A stretch of DNA of 64,000 nucleotides from Bacillus infantis (lineage in GTDB: Bacteria; Bacillota; Bacilli; Bacillales; Cytobacillaceae). Under the pieces are notes generated by a model. It ran no database searches, was not told the origin of the DNA, and saw only the letters and a program-made list of their open reading frames with translations. Below are positions 19,091 to 27,886 of the stretch, piece by piece. The number at the start of each line of letters is the position of its first letter. The stretch's first letter is position 1. The translations under genes were made by a program, and so were the position numbers. The DNA lies in NCBI RefSeq assembly GCF_020171945.1, contig NZ_JAIVAP010000001.1, positions 434,001-498,000 of the forward strand. Direction: 5' to 3'.

Positions 19091-19600
19091 TAAATTTCCT
19101 TACGGATTGGGAAAGCTGCTAATAACGCCTGCACTCCCAAAAGCGCATGTGCCGAAATAACCTGCCAAAATCCAAATCTTCTTCCATTCCCCCCGCCTTT
19201 CAAATGTTTTTCAGAAAATAAGCCATGAAATTCAGCTGGATCTAAAGCATCGTCTCCCCTAAATGCTTCTTTTATAAGGCAAACAGCCGAATCGATTCAT
19301 CATGGTGCCTAAAAAATATTTTTGTGCAAACAATATCCACTGTCCTTTTTTTGCTTCTTTACTCATTAAGGATCCTCTGCCCTGCCTTTCTTCAAATAAT
19401 AATTACTTGCCAAAGCAGAAATTCTTTCATTCATTCCACTTCCCTAAAGGTTTTCTGAAATATGTACAAAAAAAGCTGAGGCTTTTCCTGCAAAAAAACA
19501 GGAATTTTGTACAATTTCCCCGCAGACAAGAATATGCGAGTATAATAAGGATGGCAGTTTGCAACGCTGTCTTATAAAGGTCATTTTTGGGGGATCACAT
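19091..19600. other. Gene-free stretch upstream of the kinase
   Basis: About 510 bases without a convincing gene. A TATAAT at 19541-19546 may be the -10 of the histidine kinase promoter, but no good -35 stands at 16-18 bases. A minus-strand frame near 19110-19180 reads WKKIWILAGYFGTCAFG but has no start codon. Confidence 0.4.
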
Positions 19601-20866
19601 TTGATTATTTTGCTAAAAACGCTTTTGATAAATATGACGATACTTTTCTCATTTACATTTAATGCAAATTTATTTTTTCCTTTTCAAGTGAAGGAACTGC
19701 TTTCCTTTAAGCATAAGCTTACTTATGGGCTGATTGGGTCACTGGGAGCAGTTTTTTGCATGCTGTACCCTATTGAGACGCTTGGAGAAACTCATTTTGA
19801 TTTCAGAATGATCGCGATAATGATCATTTCCCTCTATGCCGGACCTATACCAGGCCTCATCGTTGTACTTGTCGTCTCCCTGATAAGAATGGCTATTGGC
19901 GGACCATTTATGCTTACCGGTGTTGTGGTTTCGCTTCTCGCCATGGTAATCGGGCTTGCTTTCAGGAAAAAGTATATTGAAACTTCATATAAATTGCTCG
20001 TAAGCTCTGCAGCTTTTGCTGTTTATGCATTCCTTTACATCCTGGTCATTTATTTTAATATCAGGTTTTTGGATGCATCGTTTTATCTCATGTATTTTAC
20101 AGCCTTTTATATTACTTTTGGCAGTATAATACTGATTATTGAAAGACTTATTAAGACGAATAAGCAGATAGAAGAGGTTGTATATCTGGACAAGCTGACG
20201 ATGGTTGGACAGATGGCCGCTGCCATTGCCCATGAAATACGGAATCCGCTTACCACCGTCAGGGGATTCATTCAGTATTTGAGCGAAAAAACTACGGATG
20301 ATCAAGTTAAGACCTTTTCCCCTCTAATATTAGAAGAATTGGACAGAACCAACAAAATCATTACCGATTATTTGAAAATCGCCAAACCAGAACAATTCAA
20401 TCTTACTGTTATGAACCTTGAAAAAGTCATCAGGGATAGTGTGGACCTGCTCCGTCCGCTGGCGAATTATATCAATACTTCTATACTTTTTGAGGAACAT
20501 GAGCCTCATTTTGTCCGGGGTGATGAGCACCACCTTAAGCAGGCAATCATGAATGTAATCAAAAATGCCATAGAATCAACGGAGACTGACGGTATTATCC
20601 AAATCACCATCCAGCCCAATCAGCTGGCGAATACAGTTTCCCTTAAGGTTTCTGACAATGGAATCGGTATGACAGAGGAACAGCTGAGGAAAATAGGCCT
20701 TCCTTTTTACACAACAAAGTCGAAAGGAACCGGGCTTGGCAGTATGGTGACAAATAAGATTATCAGGGAAATGGATGGGAAGATTGAATATGAAAGCGAA
20801 GTGAACAAGGGTACTACAGTAACGATCATCCTGCCGCTTCAGCTGATACCTCAACAAGTACAATAA
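19601..20866 (+). CDS. KinB-like membrane sensor histidine kinase (5TM-LYT type)
   Basis: A 421-residue sensor kinase. The N-terminal 190 residues hold five or six membrane segments of the 5TMR-LYT type (DFRMIAIMIISLYAGPIPG). The HisKA motif is MAAAIAHEIRNPLTTVRGF, and the ATPase domain shows NVIKNAIES, DNGIGM and KGTGLGSMV. Size and layout fit the sporulation kinase KinB. The TTG at 19601 follows GGGGG at seven bases; a TTG at 19559 has no such site. No partner regulator is encoded nearby, as expected for a phosphorelay kinase. Identity as KinB itself is not proven. Confidence 0.82.
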   Translation: MIILLKTLLINMTILFSFTFNANLFFPFQVKELLSFKHKLTYGLIGSLGAVFCMLYPIETLGETHFDFRMIAIMIISLYAGPIPGLIVVLVVSLIRMAIGGPFMLTGVVVSLLAMVIGLAFRKKYIETSYKLLVSSAAFAVYAFLYILVIYFNIRFLDASFYLMYFTAFYITFGSIILIIERLIKTNKQIEEVVYLDKLTMVGQMAAAIAHEIRNPLTTVRGFIQYLSEKTTDDQVKTFSPLILEELDRTNKIITDYLKIAKPEQFNLTVMNLEKVIRDSVDLLRPLANYINTSILFEEHEPHFVRGDEHHLKQAIMNVIKNAIESTETDGIIQITIQPNQLANTVSLKVSDNGIGMTEEQLRKIGLPFYTTKSKGTGLGSMVTNKIIREMDGKIEYESEVNKGTTVTIILPLQLIPQQVQ

Positions 20867-20946
20867 TGTGTCTTTTCAGACACATATGGTACAGGAAAAA
20901 AATAACGTGTATAGTTAAGAGATAATCCATGAACGGGAGATTTATG

Positions 20947-21267
20947 ATGCTGAATAACTTGTATGATCCGGAATTTATCCGTTTTTGTGAAACAGCCACC
21001 CCTTTAGAAATGGTCACAAGGCTTACGGGAGGAAAAGTGCGCGGACTGGAAAATTTGGCCATCAGGTCCCTGAGCAGCCGAAAGCAGCTGCCAAAGGAAG
21101 CTGTCAATGTCCTGCTTGTTTACTTTTATGACGCATTTGCCCATCAGGTATATGATCGGAATAGTCTTGCACGGCTATATGATTATTGGGCGACTAAGAA
21201 TGTCCGCTCTTTTGCTGCTGCGCGCGATATGACTAAAATCGATATCAAAACTATCCTGAATAAATAA
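20947..21267 (+). CDS. Small protein resembling the DnaB/DnaD C-terminal domain
   Basis: A 106-residue protein. The segment LPKEAVNVLLVYFYDAFAHQ, then LARLYDYWATKNVRS, then AARDM follows the pattern of the C-terminal domain of Bacillus helicase loaders DnaB and DnaD (LPxGVVNVLIxY ... IAxxWxRxxIxT). It is far shorter than either protein. The ATG at 20947 has GGGAG seven bases upstream. The role is unknown. Confidence 0.65.
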   Translation: MLNNLYDPEFIRFCETATPLEMVTRLTGGKVRGLENLAIRSLSSRKQLPKEAVNVLLVYFYDAFAHQVYDRNSLARLYDYWATKNVRSFAAARDMTKIDIKTILNK

Positions 21268-21268
21268 G

Positions 21269-21300
21269 AACAGCCCTCAAAGCGGCTGTTTTTTTTGTTT
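21269..21300 (+). terminator. Terminator of the DnaB-C-like gene
   Basis: Arms AACAGCC/GGCTGTT followed by eight T residues. Confidence 0.9.
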
Positions 21301-21402
21301 CTCAATTTACTGTATCAACTTTCATAAATAAACGCCAACTGCACATCCTATAGTTAGGCCTCTTAGTCGTGGCCTATATTGCTTAGAAGGGATTGAAGAG
21401 TG

Positions 21403-21915
21403 ATGAAACGGAGCAAATCAGACAAGAAAATATTATGGGCATTGTCCTTTCTCTCTATTGGCGTCCTCTTTTTTACCCTCAGGAAACCCCCAATCAAAGA
21501 TTGTCTGCTGGCCTATCTTTTCAATGCTTATACCAATGCAATTATAGACAAATATGTTGTTGCAAAGCAGTATGTTACTTACCCGGTTAGATTCCTGCCA
21601 AAATTGAGTGATGTCAACATATTATTTGACTACCTCTTCTACCCGACTGCCTCCCTGCTTGCCAACCTGGTCACAAATAAAGACAAAGGTCTTTTACTGG
21701 CCATTAAAATGATCGGCATTACCTTTACTATATTCCGTATCGAATCATGGGCAGAGCGCAATACTAAACTTGTTAAATGGCAAAAAGGATGGACAGGATA
21801 TCATTCTTTCGCAACTATCACCCTAAAATCATTTCTGAACCGCTATATTATTGAGATTGTACGGAAGATTGACAAGCATCAGCAAGAGAAAATCTTGGGT
21901 AAAGCCAGTGACTAG
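21403..21915 (+). CDS. CBO0543 family membrane protein
   Basis: A 170-residue protein with three or four membrane segments, typical of the CBO0543 family of small Firmicute membrane proteins with no known function (RKPPIKDCLLAYLFNAYTNA, then RESWAERNTKLVKWQKGW-like tail). A second member of the family lies at 53.3 kb. An upstream GTG at 21400 is an equally possible start. Confidence 0.7.
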   Translation: MKRSKSDKKILWALSFLSIGVLFFTLRKPPIKDCLLAYLFNAYTNAIIDKYVVAKQYVTYPVRFLPKLSDVNILFDYLFYPTASLLANLVTNKDKGLLLAIKMIGITFTIFRIESWAERNTKLVKWQKGWTGYHSFATITLKSFLNRYIIEIVRKIDKHQQEKILGKASD

Positions 21916-22004
21916 ACCGCATTTATTTCATTATATAAGTTTAATACCTGTCCTTCTGGGTATAAATTAGTGTATTGAAAAATTAAGGAGGAGTTGAATC
22001 AGCC

Positions 22005-22187
22005 ATGTCCATGATCGAAAATCCATTCAAGGCAGAAACTGATGCAGCCGCCATTCGGTCAGGTGAAGTTGAGCCCAAAAAAATGGTTATCAGCCTAACA
22101 GGAAGCAGTTCTGTCGTCCCTCCTTCTACAAAAGGAACAGCTCCCGAATTTGATATTTTCGGGACAGGATTGAATGATTACCGCTAA
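22005..22187 (+). CDS. Small cytosolic protein, unknown
   Basis: A 60-residue, soluble, proline- and serine-rich protein (MIENPFKAETDAA ... APEFDIFGTGLNDYR). GGAGGAG lies 12 bases before the first ATG and 18 before a second in-frame ATG. A clear terminator follows. No family recognised. Confidence 0.6.
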   Translation: MSMIENPFKAETDAAAIRSGEVEPKKMVISLTGSSSVVPPSTKGTAPEFDIFGTGLNDYR

Positions 22188-22206
22188 TACATTATTTACT
22201 CCCCCC

Positions 22207-22233
22207 AGCCTTCAATTAGAAGGCTTTTTTTTA
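22207..22233 (+). terminator. Terminator after the 60-residue gene
   Basis: Arms AGCCTTC/GAAGGCT followed by eight T residues. Confidence 0.9.
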
Positions 22234-22365
22234 TATTTTTAACTAAAAAATAATAGACGATAAAATCATTATGTAAATTAAAAGATTAAGCTGCTGCCTA
22301 TCCCTCTCTTCCCTGTTTAAGCCCTTCCCATTCTCCCCAGCTTGTACATTGCCAGTGGTTTTTAT

Positions 22366-22401
22366 ACAAACAAAACGGATGGCAGCTATTTAGCCATCCG
22401 T
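22366..22401 (-). terminator. Terminator of the ABC exporter operon
   Basis: Nine-base arms ACGGATGGC/GCCATCCGT, then TTTTGTTTG on the minus strand. Confidence 0.75.
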
Positions 22402-22415
22402 TTCTCCACTCTATT

Positions 22416-24017
22416 TCAGCCAAGGTCCCTGTTTCGATAGCCGGTAAAACCGGCAAGCGCCGAAACAGCAGCTGCACCTATCAGCAAAAGCAAAGGTCCC
22501 AAATTAAATTCTTCTGCAGGCAGGGACGGAACATATCCAAATGGTGACAGCTTCTCAAGCCACTCGGGAAATTGAAGCAAGCTTCCTAAATATACGATAA
22601 CAAAAGAATAGCCAAGTATGATCCATATAAGCCCTGTAAGCTTTGGGAGGTATCCCAGCAGAAAGACCGCGGCGCCTGCCATCAGCCAGACAGCAGGCAA
22701 ATATACAATTCCGGCACCCAGCATCCTTTCATATGGAATCGGATCCTCCATTACGGACACAGCCGCCAGCCAAAGCCCAAAAATAGCAAGAATCTGCATC
22801 ATTACGCTGGAAACCAGGGATATGCAGAAATAGCTTCCTGCCAGCCTAAGGCGTGAAATAGGTTTTGACAGCAGAATATCGATTCTGCCGTTTTTCTCCT
22901 CGCTCTTAAGCCTTAAAAAGAAGATCAGCGGCGGGATACAAGTGATCATAGAAATGACGGACATCAGCATGGACATGAATTGTTCTGTCAGTGATATACC
23001 GCTTGAAGGGTCAATCATATTCTTGAGCAATTCATTTTGGGTAAAAAAAGACTCCAGATCTCCAAATACAGATCCATAGGAAACCCCAAGAATAAACATA
23101 CCTGCTGCCCATGAAATAATGGCAGTCCGCTGCAGCCGGAAAGCCATTGCAAATGGGCTGGATAGCAGCGGAGAGGCATTTTTCTTCCCCGGTCTTGATG
23201 GCAGAAGCCCGGAATCAATATCGCGTTTCAGATTGAAATAAAATGCGGCTGCTGTTATCAGGATGCCCGCAATGACTGTAAGGATGACAGGGAACCAAAA
23301 GTCATTTACGTATACTTCAGTGAACACTACCCAGCCGAGCGGCGAAAACCAGGAAAGGCTGCCTCCGCTTATATCCCCTATAGCGCGGATCAAGTAGGCG
23401 AAGCCCAGAACAGCAAGGGACAAGCCGGCTGTTCCCCTTGCATTATCTGAAAGCTGGGCGAACAAAGCAGTGACTCCTGCAAAAAAGATGCCTGCTGCAC
23501 CGATTGCAGCTCCATAAAGCATTGAACCTTCAAGCCCAATCCCCTCGATTTGCAGGCTGTAAAGTCCTAAACCGGTGACAATGGCCAAAACAATATTCAC
23601 AGCAAATAAAACAAGGACTGCTGCTGTAAGATTGGCCATTCTGCCGACAGGCAATGAACGGATCAGCTCAATCCTTCCCTCTTCTTCATCATTGCGTGTA
23701 TGCCTCGCCATCAGAAGGATGCTCATAATGGCTGCAGCGATGCTTGTGAACAGGAGCATCTGATGGGCCATCATCGGGCCGGCAGTATAGTTTTCCAGCC
23801 CAAAGCCCGGTCCTACCATTGCAGTCATAGCCGGATTCTTCATCGTTTCTGCAATGGCCTGGCGTTCTGCATCTGTCTTGTATAAATCAGTAAAAGCTGA
23901 AGCAGTCGCTACGGTCAGCCCTGCAAGCGCTAAAACCCAGACGGCTGCCCTGACCCTGTCCCTCCTGAGCAGGAATTTGATTAAAAGCCCGGTCCTGCTG
24001 AATAGTCCCTTTACCAT
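22416..24017 (-). CDS. ABC-2 type exporter permease
   Basis: A 533-residue membrane protein with about twelve hydrophobic segments, the fused double-length permease type seen in polyketide or antibiotic exporters (COG3559-like). The conserved stretch RNDEEEGRIELIRSLPVGR recurs in the second half as SEEKNGRIDILLSKPISR, showing the internal duplication. The ATG follows the ATPase stop directly, with AGGAGGGG upstream. Together they should form one exporter; the substrate is unknown. Confidence 0.88.
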   Translation of the reverse strand: MVKGLFSRTGLLIKFLLRRDRVRAAVWVLALAGLTVATASAFTDLYKTDAERQAIAETMKNPAMTAMVGPGFGLENYTAGPMMAHQMLLFTSIAAAIMSILLMARHTRNDEEEGRIELIRSLPVGRMANLTAAVLVLFAVNIVLAIVTGLGLYSLQIEGIGLEGSMLYGAAIGAAGIFFAGVTALFAQLSDNARGTAGLSLAVLGFAYLIRAIGDISGGSLSWFSPLGWVVFTEVYVNDFWFPVILTVIAGILITAAAFYFNLKRDIDSGLLPSRPGKKNASPLLSSPFAMAFRLQRTAIISWAAGMFILGVSYGSVFGDLESFFTQNELLKNMIDPSSGISLTEQFMSMLMSVISMITCIPPLIFFLRLKSEEKNGRIDILLSKPISRLRLAGSYFCISLVSSVMMQILAIFGLWLAAVSVMEDPIPYERMLGAGIVYLPAVWLMAGAAVFLLGYLPKLTGLIWIILGYSFVIVYLGSLLQFPEWLEKLSPFGYVPSLPAEEFNLGPLLLLIGAAAVSALAGFTGYRNRDLG

Positions 24018-24917
24018 TCAGTTCCCCTCCTGCTTCGGTGCAGCTTTATAATGGCGCATGAACAATTCCTCTAATGTCGGCGGCATGCTTTCCAGCTTGT
24101 TAATGCCAAACTGGCTGATATATTGAAGAATTTCACCGAGTTCTTCAGCATCTGCCTTCAGTGAAATACTTCCTCCATCGGCCTTAAGTTCATGAACCCC
24201 TTTCAGGCTGTCAAGACCGGGTACAACTTTGCTGGTTTGAAAAATCAAATGTGTGCGGGTCAGGTGGCGGAGCTTGGCAAGTGAACCCGTTTCAATGATT
24301 TCTCCCTGTCTTATGATGCCGACCCGGTCGCACAGCTTTTCCACCTCAGAAAGAATATGGCTTGATAAAAGAATGCTTTTCCCCTGATTTTTTGCTTCAA
24401 TAACGCATTCCTGAAAGACGATTTCCATCAATGGGTCAAGTCCTGAAGTCGGTTCATCCAGGATAAACAGCTCTGCGTCTGAAGAAAAGGCTGACACAAG
24501 AGCGACTTTTTGGCGATTGCCTTTTGAATAGGTCCTGCTTTTTTTGGAAGGATCAAGGTTGAATTTTTCCAGCAATTCATTTGTCCGTTTTATATCGCGA
24601 GCTCCCCTTAGCCTTGCAAATAAGTCTATTGCCTCTCCTCCTGTAAGATTTGGCCATAAATTGACATCTCCAGGTACATAGGCAATCTTTTTATGAATAT
24701 CGACAGCATCTTTCCAGGCATCCCTTCCAAACAGTCTTGCTTCCCCAGAGGTTGCCTTCAGGATACCAAGCAATATTTTAATCGTGGTGGACTTCCCGGC
24801 TCCGTTCGGTCCAATGAAGCCGTAAACTTCCCCCTCATTCACATCAATATTGATCTCATTCAAGGCTGTAAACTTTCCAAACCTTTTTACAAGGCTGTTT
24901 GTTTCTATAATGGCCAT
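24018..24917 (-). CDS. ABC transporter ATP-binding protein
   Basis: The ATPase partner of the permease, 299 residues. Walker A GPNGAGKST, signature motif near YSKGNRQKVAL, Walker B LFILDEPTSGLDP and the switch histidine in LLSSHILSE. The signature is SKGNRQ rather than SGGQ, common in drug-export ATPases of this class. The ATG at 24917 has AAGGGGG seven bases upstream, better than the ATG at 24923. Divergent from a TetR gene. Confidence 0.93.
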   Translation of the reverse strand: MAIIETNSLVKRFGKFTALNEINIDVNEGEVYGFIGPNGAGKSTTIKILLGILKATSGEARLFGRDAWKDAVDIHKKIAYVPGDVNLWPNLTGGEAIDLFARLRGARDIKRTNELLEKFNLDPSKKSRTYSKGNRQKVALVSAFSSDAELFILDEPTSGLDPLMEIVFQECVIEAKNQGKSILLSSHILSEVEKLCDRVGIIRQGEIIETGSLAKLRHLTRTHLIFQTSKVVPGLDSLKGVHELKADGGSISLKADAEELGEILQYISQFGINKLESMPPTLEELFMRHYKAAPKQEGN

Positions 24918-24980
24918 TTTCATTCCCCCTTGCTTCTGTTCTTATTGCTACATGAAGATATGAATTATTTTTATTGATTG

Positions 24981-25027
24981 AGTTCATAATACATATAAAT
25001 TTTAGTTCTTACAAGAGTTTATGAACT
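24981..25027. promoter_or_regulatory. Candidate TetR operator between exporter and regulator
   Basis: Three half-sites: AGTTCATAA (24981), AGTTCTTAC (25004) and the reverse complement TTATGAACT (25019). The last two form a 24-base palindrome with one mismatch in the arms. Position between divergent genes fits a shared operator; the assignment is inference. Confidence 0.45.
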
Positions 25028-25081
25028 TTTTTATTTGTTATATTACATAAATTTAATTACAATAATAATGAGGTGAAGAAA

Positions 25082-25672
25082 TTGGACGGTTTTCAGCGCA
25101 GAAAAGAACAAAAACAGCGCCACATACTTGAGGCATCCCTTAAACTGTTTATGGCCTCAGGAATTCATAAGGTCTCCATATCAGAAATTGCGAAGGAAGC
25201 TCATGTATCACAAGTGACCATTTATAATTATTTTGAAAGCAAGCATCAGCTTATCCATGAGGTATTCCTCTATTATGTTGACAAAGCTACCAGTGAATTT
25301 GAGCAGCTAATCAGCAGTGCAGCAGCATTCCCTGAGAAAGTGAAAAAAATCATTTTCAATAAAAAGGAAAATGCCAATGGTATCCATGAAGAGTTTTATC
25401 ATTACTTAATGAAGGAGTATTCCGGGGAAGGCAATTATATAGAAAAAATCTACGAGGAAAAAGCCATCCCCCTTTTCAATGAACTGTTCAAGCAAGGGCG
25501 TGAACAAGGATATATCAATCCTGATCTTTCGTTTGAAAGCATGCTGTTCTATGTACAGATGATGAAGGATTATTTTCAGCGTGAAGATGTATACAGCAAG
25601 GCTTTGCCGCTGACTGAGGATATTACAAATATTTTTTTCTATGGAATCATAGGGAAAAAGGAAGCCCGCTAA
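25082..25672 (+). CDS. TetR family regulator, divergent to the ABC exporter
   Basis: A 196-residue TetR protein: HTH in ILEASLKLFMASGIHKVSIS and HVSQVTIYNYFESKHQL, then an all-helical ligand domain. A TTG at 25082 is preferred because GAGGTG stands six bases before it; the GTG at 25073 would lie inside that site. Layout next to an exporter suggests it represses the exporter until a toxic ligand appears (inference). Confidence 0.9.
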   Translation: MDGFQRRKEQKQRHILEASLKLFMASGIHKVSISEIAKEAHVSQVTIYNYFESKHQLIHEVFLYYVDKATSEFEQLISSAAAFPEKVKKIIFNKKENANGIHEEFYHYLMKEYSGEGNYIEKIYEEKAIPLFNELFKQGREQGYINPDLSFESMLFYVQMMKDYFQREDVYSKALPLTEDITNIFFYGIIGKKEAR

Positions 25673-25794
25673 AGCTGTCTTCCTTTTTCAATTGGTTCCG
25701 GCTGATTTGCCTTTATCATGAAAGTTTGTCCTTCCAGCTGCATATATATAGGCTGTTCCTTCTTTTAAGGGACAATCTAAACAAGAATGGGCAG

Positions 25795-26823
25795 ATGATT
25801 ATGACCGGTTTAATTTTAATCTTTCTTCTTGTTCTGCTGCTGCCATTTACGCTGAAAGCTGTGGAGCACAATCTGGAGATTTTCCTATTTGCGATGGGAA
25901 TTCTTGCGGCTTTTATAAGCGGGATATTCAATGGGGAGTTATTCCTTAAGGCTGCCTGGGATCCAATTAAAATTACCGCGGCTGTTCTGGCTGCAGGTCT
26001 GCTGTTCAAATGGCTCAAGAGGCCGCTAGAGAGAATCATCATGGGGATAAGCAGAAAAATGCCATTCAGGCTGTTTTCCGCTTTGACGGTTGTCGTGCTT
26101 GGACTTGTTTCCAGCATTATCACTGCGATAATTGCCGCGCTGGTACTGGTTCTGATTGTCGGTGCCCTCCGTCTTGAACGGCAGGCAGAGGTTCGCTTCA
26201 CGGTGCTGTCCTGCTTTTCCATCGGCCTGGGGGCTGCCCTTACGCCGATTGGAGAACCTTTGTCGACCATAGCCATTTCAAAGTTGAATGAGGACTTTTT
26301 TTTCCTGGTAGAGCTGATTGGGCCGGAGGTAATCGCAGCCCTCCTTGCATTAGCGATTATGGCCATGCTCCTTATCCAGCCTCCTGAAAAACGGCCCGGA
26401 AGCTTCCGCAAAGAATCCGGAAGTGAAACATATGAAGAAATATTGGCAAGAAGCATGAAAGTCTACCTGTTTGTCATGGGGCTGACCTTCCTTGGCGCAG
26501 GCTTTGAGCCGCTGATCAAGCATTATCTGATCGGCCAGAGCCCATTTCTTCTTTATTGGGTCAACATGATATCTGCCATCCTTGACAACGCCACACTTGC
26601 AGCAGCAGAAATCAGCCCTTCCATGGACCATTTTACGATTCAGTCCATCCTTCTCGGGCTTCTGATTTCCGGCGGCATGCTGATTCCCGGGAATATACCT
26701 AACATCATCTCTGCCGGGAAGCTGAAAATCACCAGCAAGGAATGGGCACGGTTCGGGGTCCCGGTCGGACTGCTTACCATGTTTGCCTACTATCTGGCCA
26801 TTATGTGGCTGGAACATAGTTAA
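25795..26823 (+). CDS. DUF1646 family transporter
   Basis: A polytopic membrane protein of about 342 residues with ten or more helices (GLILIFLLVLLLPFTLKAVEHNLE at the start, TPIGEPLSTIAISKL in the middle). The motif around TPIGEP and the C-terminal GGMLIPGNIPNIISAGKL resemble ion-transporter half-helices of NhaD-like carriers; sodium or other cation transport is inferred. The ribosome binding site is weak; ATGs at 25795 and 25801 are the likely starts. A possible hairpin with arms near TTGTCC/GGGACAA (25720-25780) lies in the leader. Confidence 0.8.
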   Translation: MIMTGLILIFLLVLLLPFTLKAVEHNLEIFLFAMGILAAFISGIFNGELFLKAAWDPIKITAAVLAAGLLFKWLKRPLERIIMGISRKMPFRLFSALTVVVLGLVSSIITAIIAALVLVLIVGALRLERQAEVRFTVLSCFSIGLGAALTPIGEPLSTIAISKLNEDFFFLVELIGPEVIAALLALAIMAMLLIQPPEKRPGSFRKESGSETYEEILARSMKVYLFVMGLTFLGAGFEPLIKHYLIGQSPFLLYWVNMISAILDNATLAAAEISPSMDHFTIQSILLGLLISGGMLIPGNIPNIISAGKLKITSKEWARFGVPVGLLTMFAYYLAIMWLEHS

Positions 26824-26856
26824 GAATCCCTTTATGCTGGGATTCTTCTTTTTTTA
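26822..26856 (+). terminator. Terminator of the DUF1646 gene
   Basis: Arms AAGAATCCC/GGGATTCTT, then CTTTTTTT. Confidence 0.9.
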
Positions 26857-27288
26857 TTCTCCAATTAATAGCTTTTTTAAATCTTCGCTGCCATTTTCTA
26901 ACCTGCCAAAGCCCTCCCGCTTGTCATTGCTGAGTATTTCTGCATTCTTGCCATTTAACCATATGAAGTATGTGGTTATAGTTTCAGGTTCATCATTGTC
27001 CTCTGTAAAAAGAAAATCTGCCTCGGCATCCGGTTCTCTTTCCATTTCAGGCTTCATGTTCGGAACCCATTCTATCTGGGACATTTTCTCCTCTATGCTG
27101 TTCATCAATTCTTCATCCACCAAGGTGTGTTCCTGTTCCTTTCCCTTCTCAAAAATATCGATCCGTGTCAGCTCACCATATTTCTGATCATGACAGCCTG
27201 TCAGCAGCAAGAGAGCATAGCCCCGGATGATATTCCTGAAAGCATCCCTCTTCTTCACCATCTCTTTAGTGATCATCTGAGCCTTCAA
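26854..27288 (-). CDS. Hypothetical lipoprotein
   Basis: A protein of up to 144 residues. A hydrophobic stretch ending in LLLLTGC is a plausible lipobox, followed by an acidic, soluble body (SQIEWVPNMKPEMEREPDAEADFLFTEDND as a span of about 30). The start is uncertain: TTG at 27288 (GGGG upstream), ATG at 27276 or ATG at 27261. It follows a 29-residue frame and a kinase gene with overlaps, so the three may be cotranscribed. No family recognised. Confidence 0.6.
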   Translation of the reverse strand: MKAQMITKEMVKKRDAFRNIIRGYALLLLTGCHDQKYGELTRIDIFEKGKEQEHTLVDEELMNSIEEKMSQIEWVPNMKPEMEREPDAEADFLFTEDNDEPETITTYFIWLNGKNAEILSNDKREGFGRLENGSEDLKKLLIGE

Positions 27289-27355
27289 TCTTGCCCCAAT
27301 AATACAGAAAGCCTGCGGAAGACAGCATTGTCAGCAGAATCAGCATCAGATTCAT
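27266..27355 (-). CDS. Possible 29-residue membrane peptide
   Basis: A tiny frame MNLMLILLTMLSSAGFLYYW followed by GKIEGSDDH. GGAGGGG lies five bases before its ATG, and the ATG overlaps the stop of the kinase gene (ATGA). It also overlaps the start of the lipoprotein gene. One membrane helix. It may be a coupled micro-protein or only a translational bridge. Confidence 0.45.
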   Translation of the reverse strand: MNLMLILLTMLSSAGFLYYWGKIEGSDDH

Positions 27356-27867
27356 ATCAACCCCTCCATTATTTCAGGCATTTTCTTATCCTCCTCCAAA
27401 ACATGCAGCTTTTCCTCATATGGTTTTAGCAGTTCAACTATTTCCGGCTTGCTTACTGTTTCGAAATACCGGTTCCATCTGAACATTTTTCCGAACATTT
27501 TAATTGTCGGCTTGTAGTTTGCTTTTTCCAGATGAAGCTTCTGCTTAATGAATCGTTTAAAGATCCTATAGGTTCTTTGGCTATAAGGGGGATCAAGCAG
27601 AATAATCTGGTCTGCCTGTCTAAGGCTTTCCATGATCCAGGTGTGGTGCACCCCTTCAATGATCCAGCTGTCAGAGGCAATAATTTCCTGCAAAAGAGCA
27701 TCCCTTTCCTTTTCATTCCTTCGCCTGTCACCATGCGGCCCTCTTTCCCATACTACATTGTCCAGTTCATAATGGGGTATTCCCAGCTGGGCAGATAACT
27801 TTCTGGCCAAGGTTGTTTTGCCGCTTCCAACAGAGCCGATAACATGGATTTTTCTATTCACTTTCAT
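27352..27867 (-). CDS. P-loop kinase related to adenylate kinase / FlaR-type topology protein
   Basis: A 171-residue nucleotide-binding protein: P-loop GSVGSGKTTLARKLS, then HYELDNVVWERG and the lid-like region with QRTYRIFKRF. This is the pattern of FlaR-like 'DNA topology modulation' kinases, related to adenylate and shikimate kinases; the substrate is unknown. The ATG at 27867 has GAGAGG upstream; a longer frame would overlap the NUDIX gene. Confidence 0.85.
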   Translation of the reverse strand: MKVNRKIHVIGSVGSGKTTLARKLSAQLGIPHYELDNVVWERGPHGDRRRNEKERDALLQEIIASDSWIIEGVHHTWIMESLRQADQIILLDPPYSQRTYRIFKRFIKQKLHLEKANYKPTIKMFGKMFRWNRYFETVSKPEIVELLKPYEEKLHVLEEDKKMPEIMEGLI

Positions 27868-27886
27868 CGGGCCTCTCTCTCTCTTT

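Noticed and set aside
19110-19200. Minus-strand frame with WKKIWILAGYFGTCAFG
   Set aside because: It looks like a small membrane protein but has no start codon after the purine-rich stretch, so it is not listed as a gene.
25716-26456. 246-residue minus-strand frame inside the DUF1646 gene
   Set aside because: It is antisense to a clear membrane protein gene, is rich in Arg, Ser and Ile as shadow frames are, and lacks a start signal.
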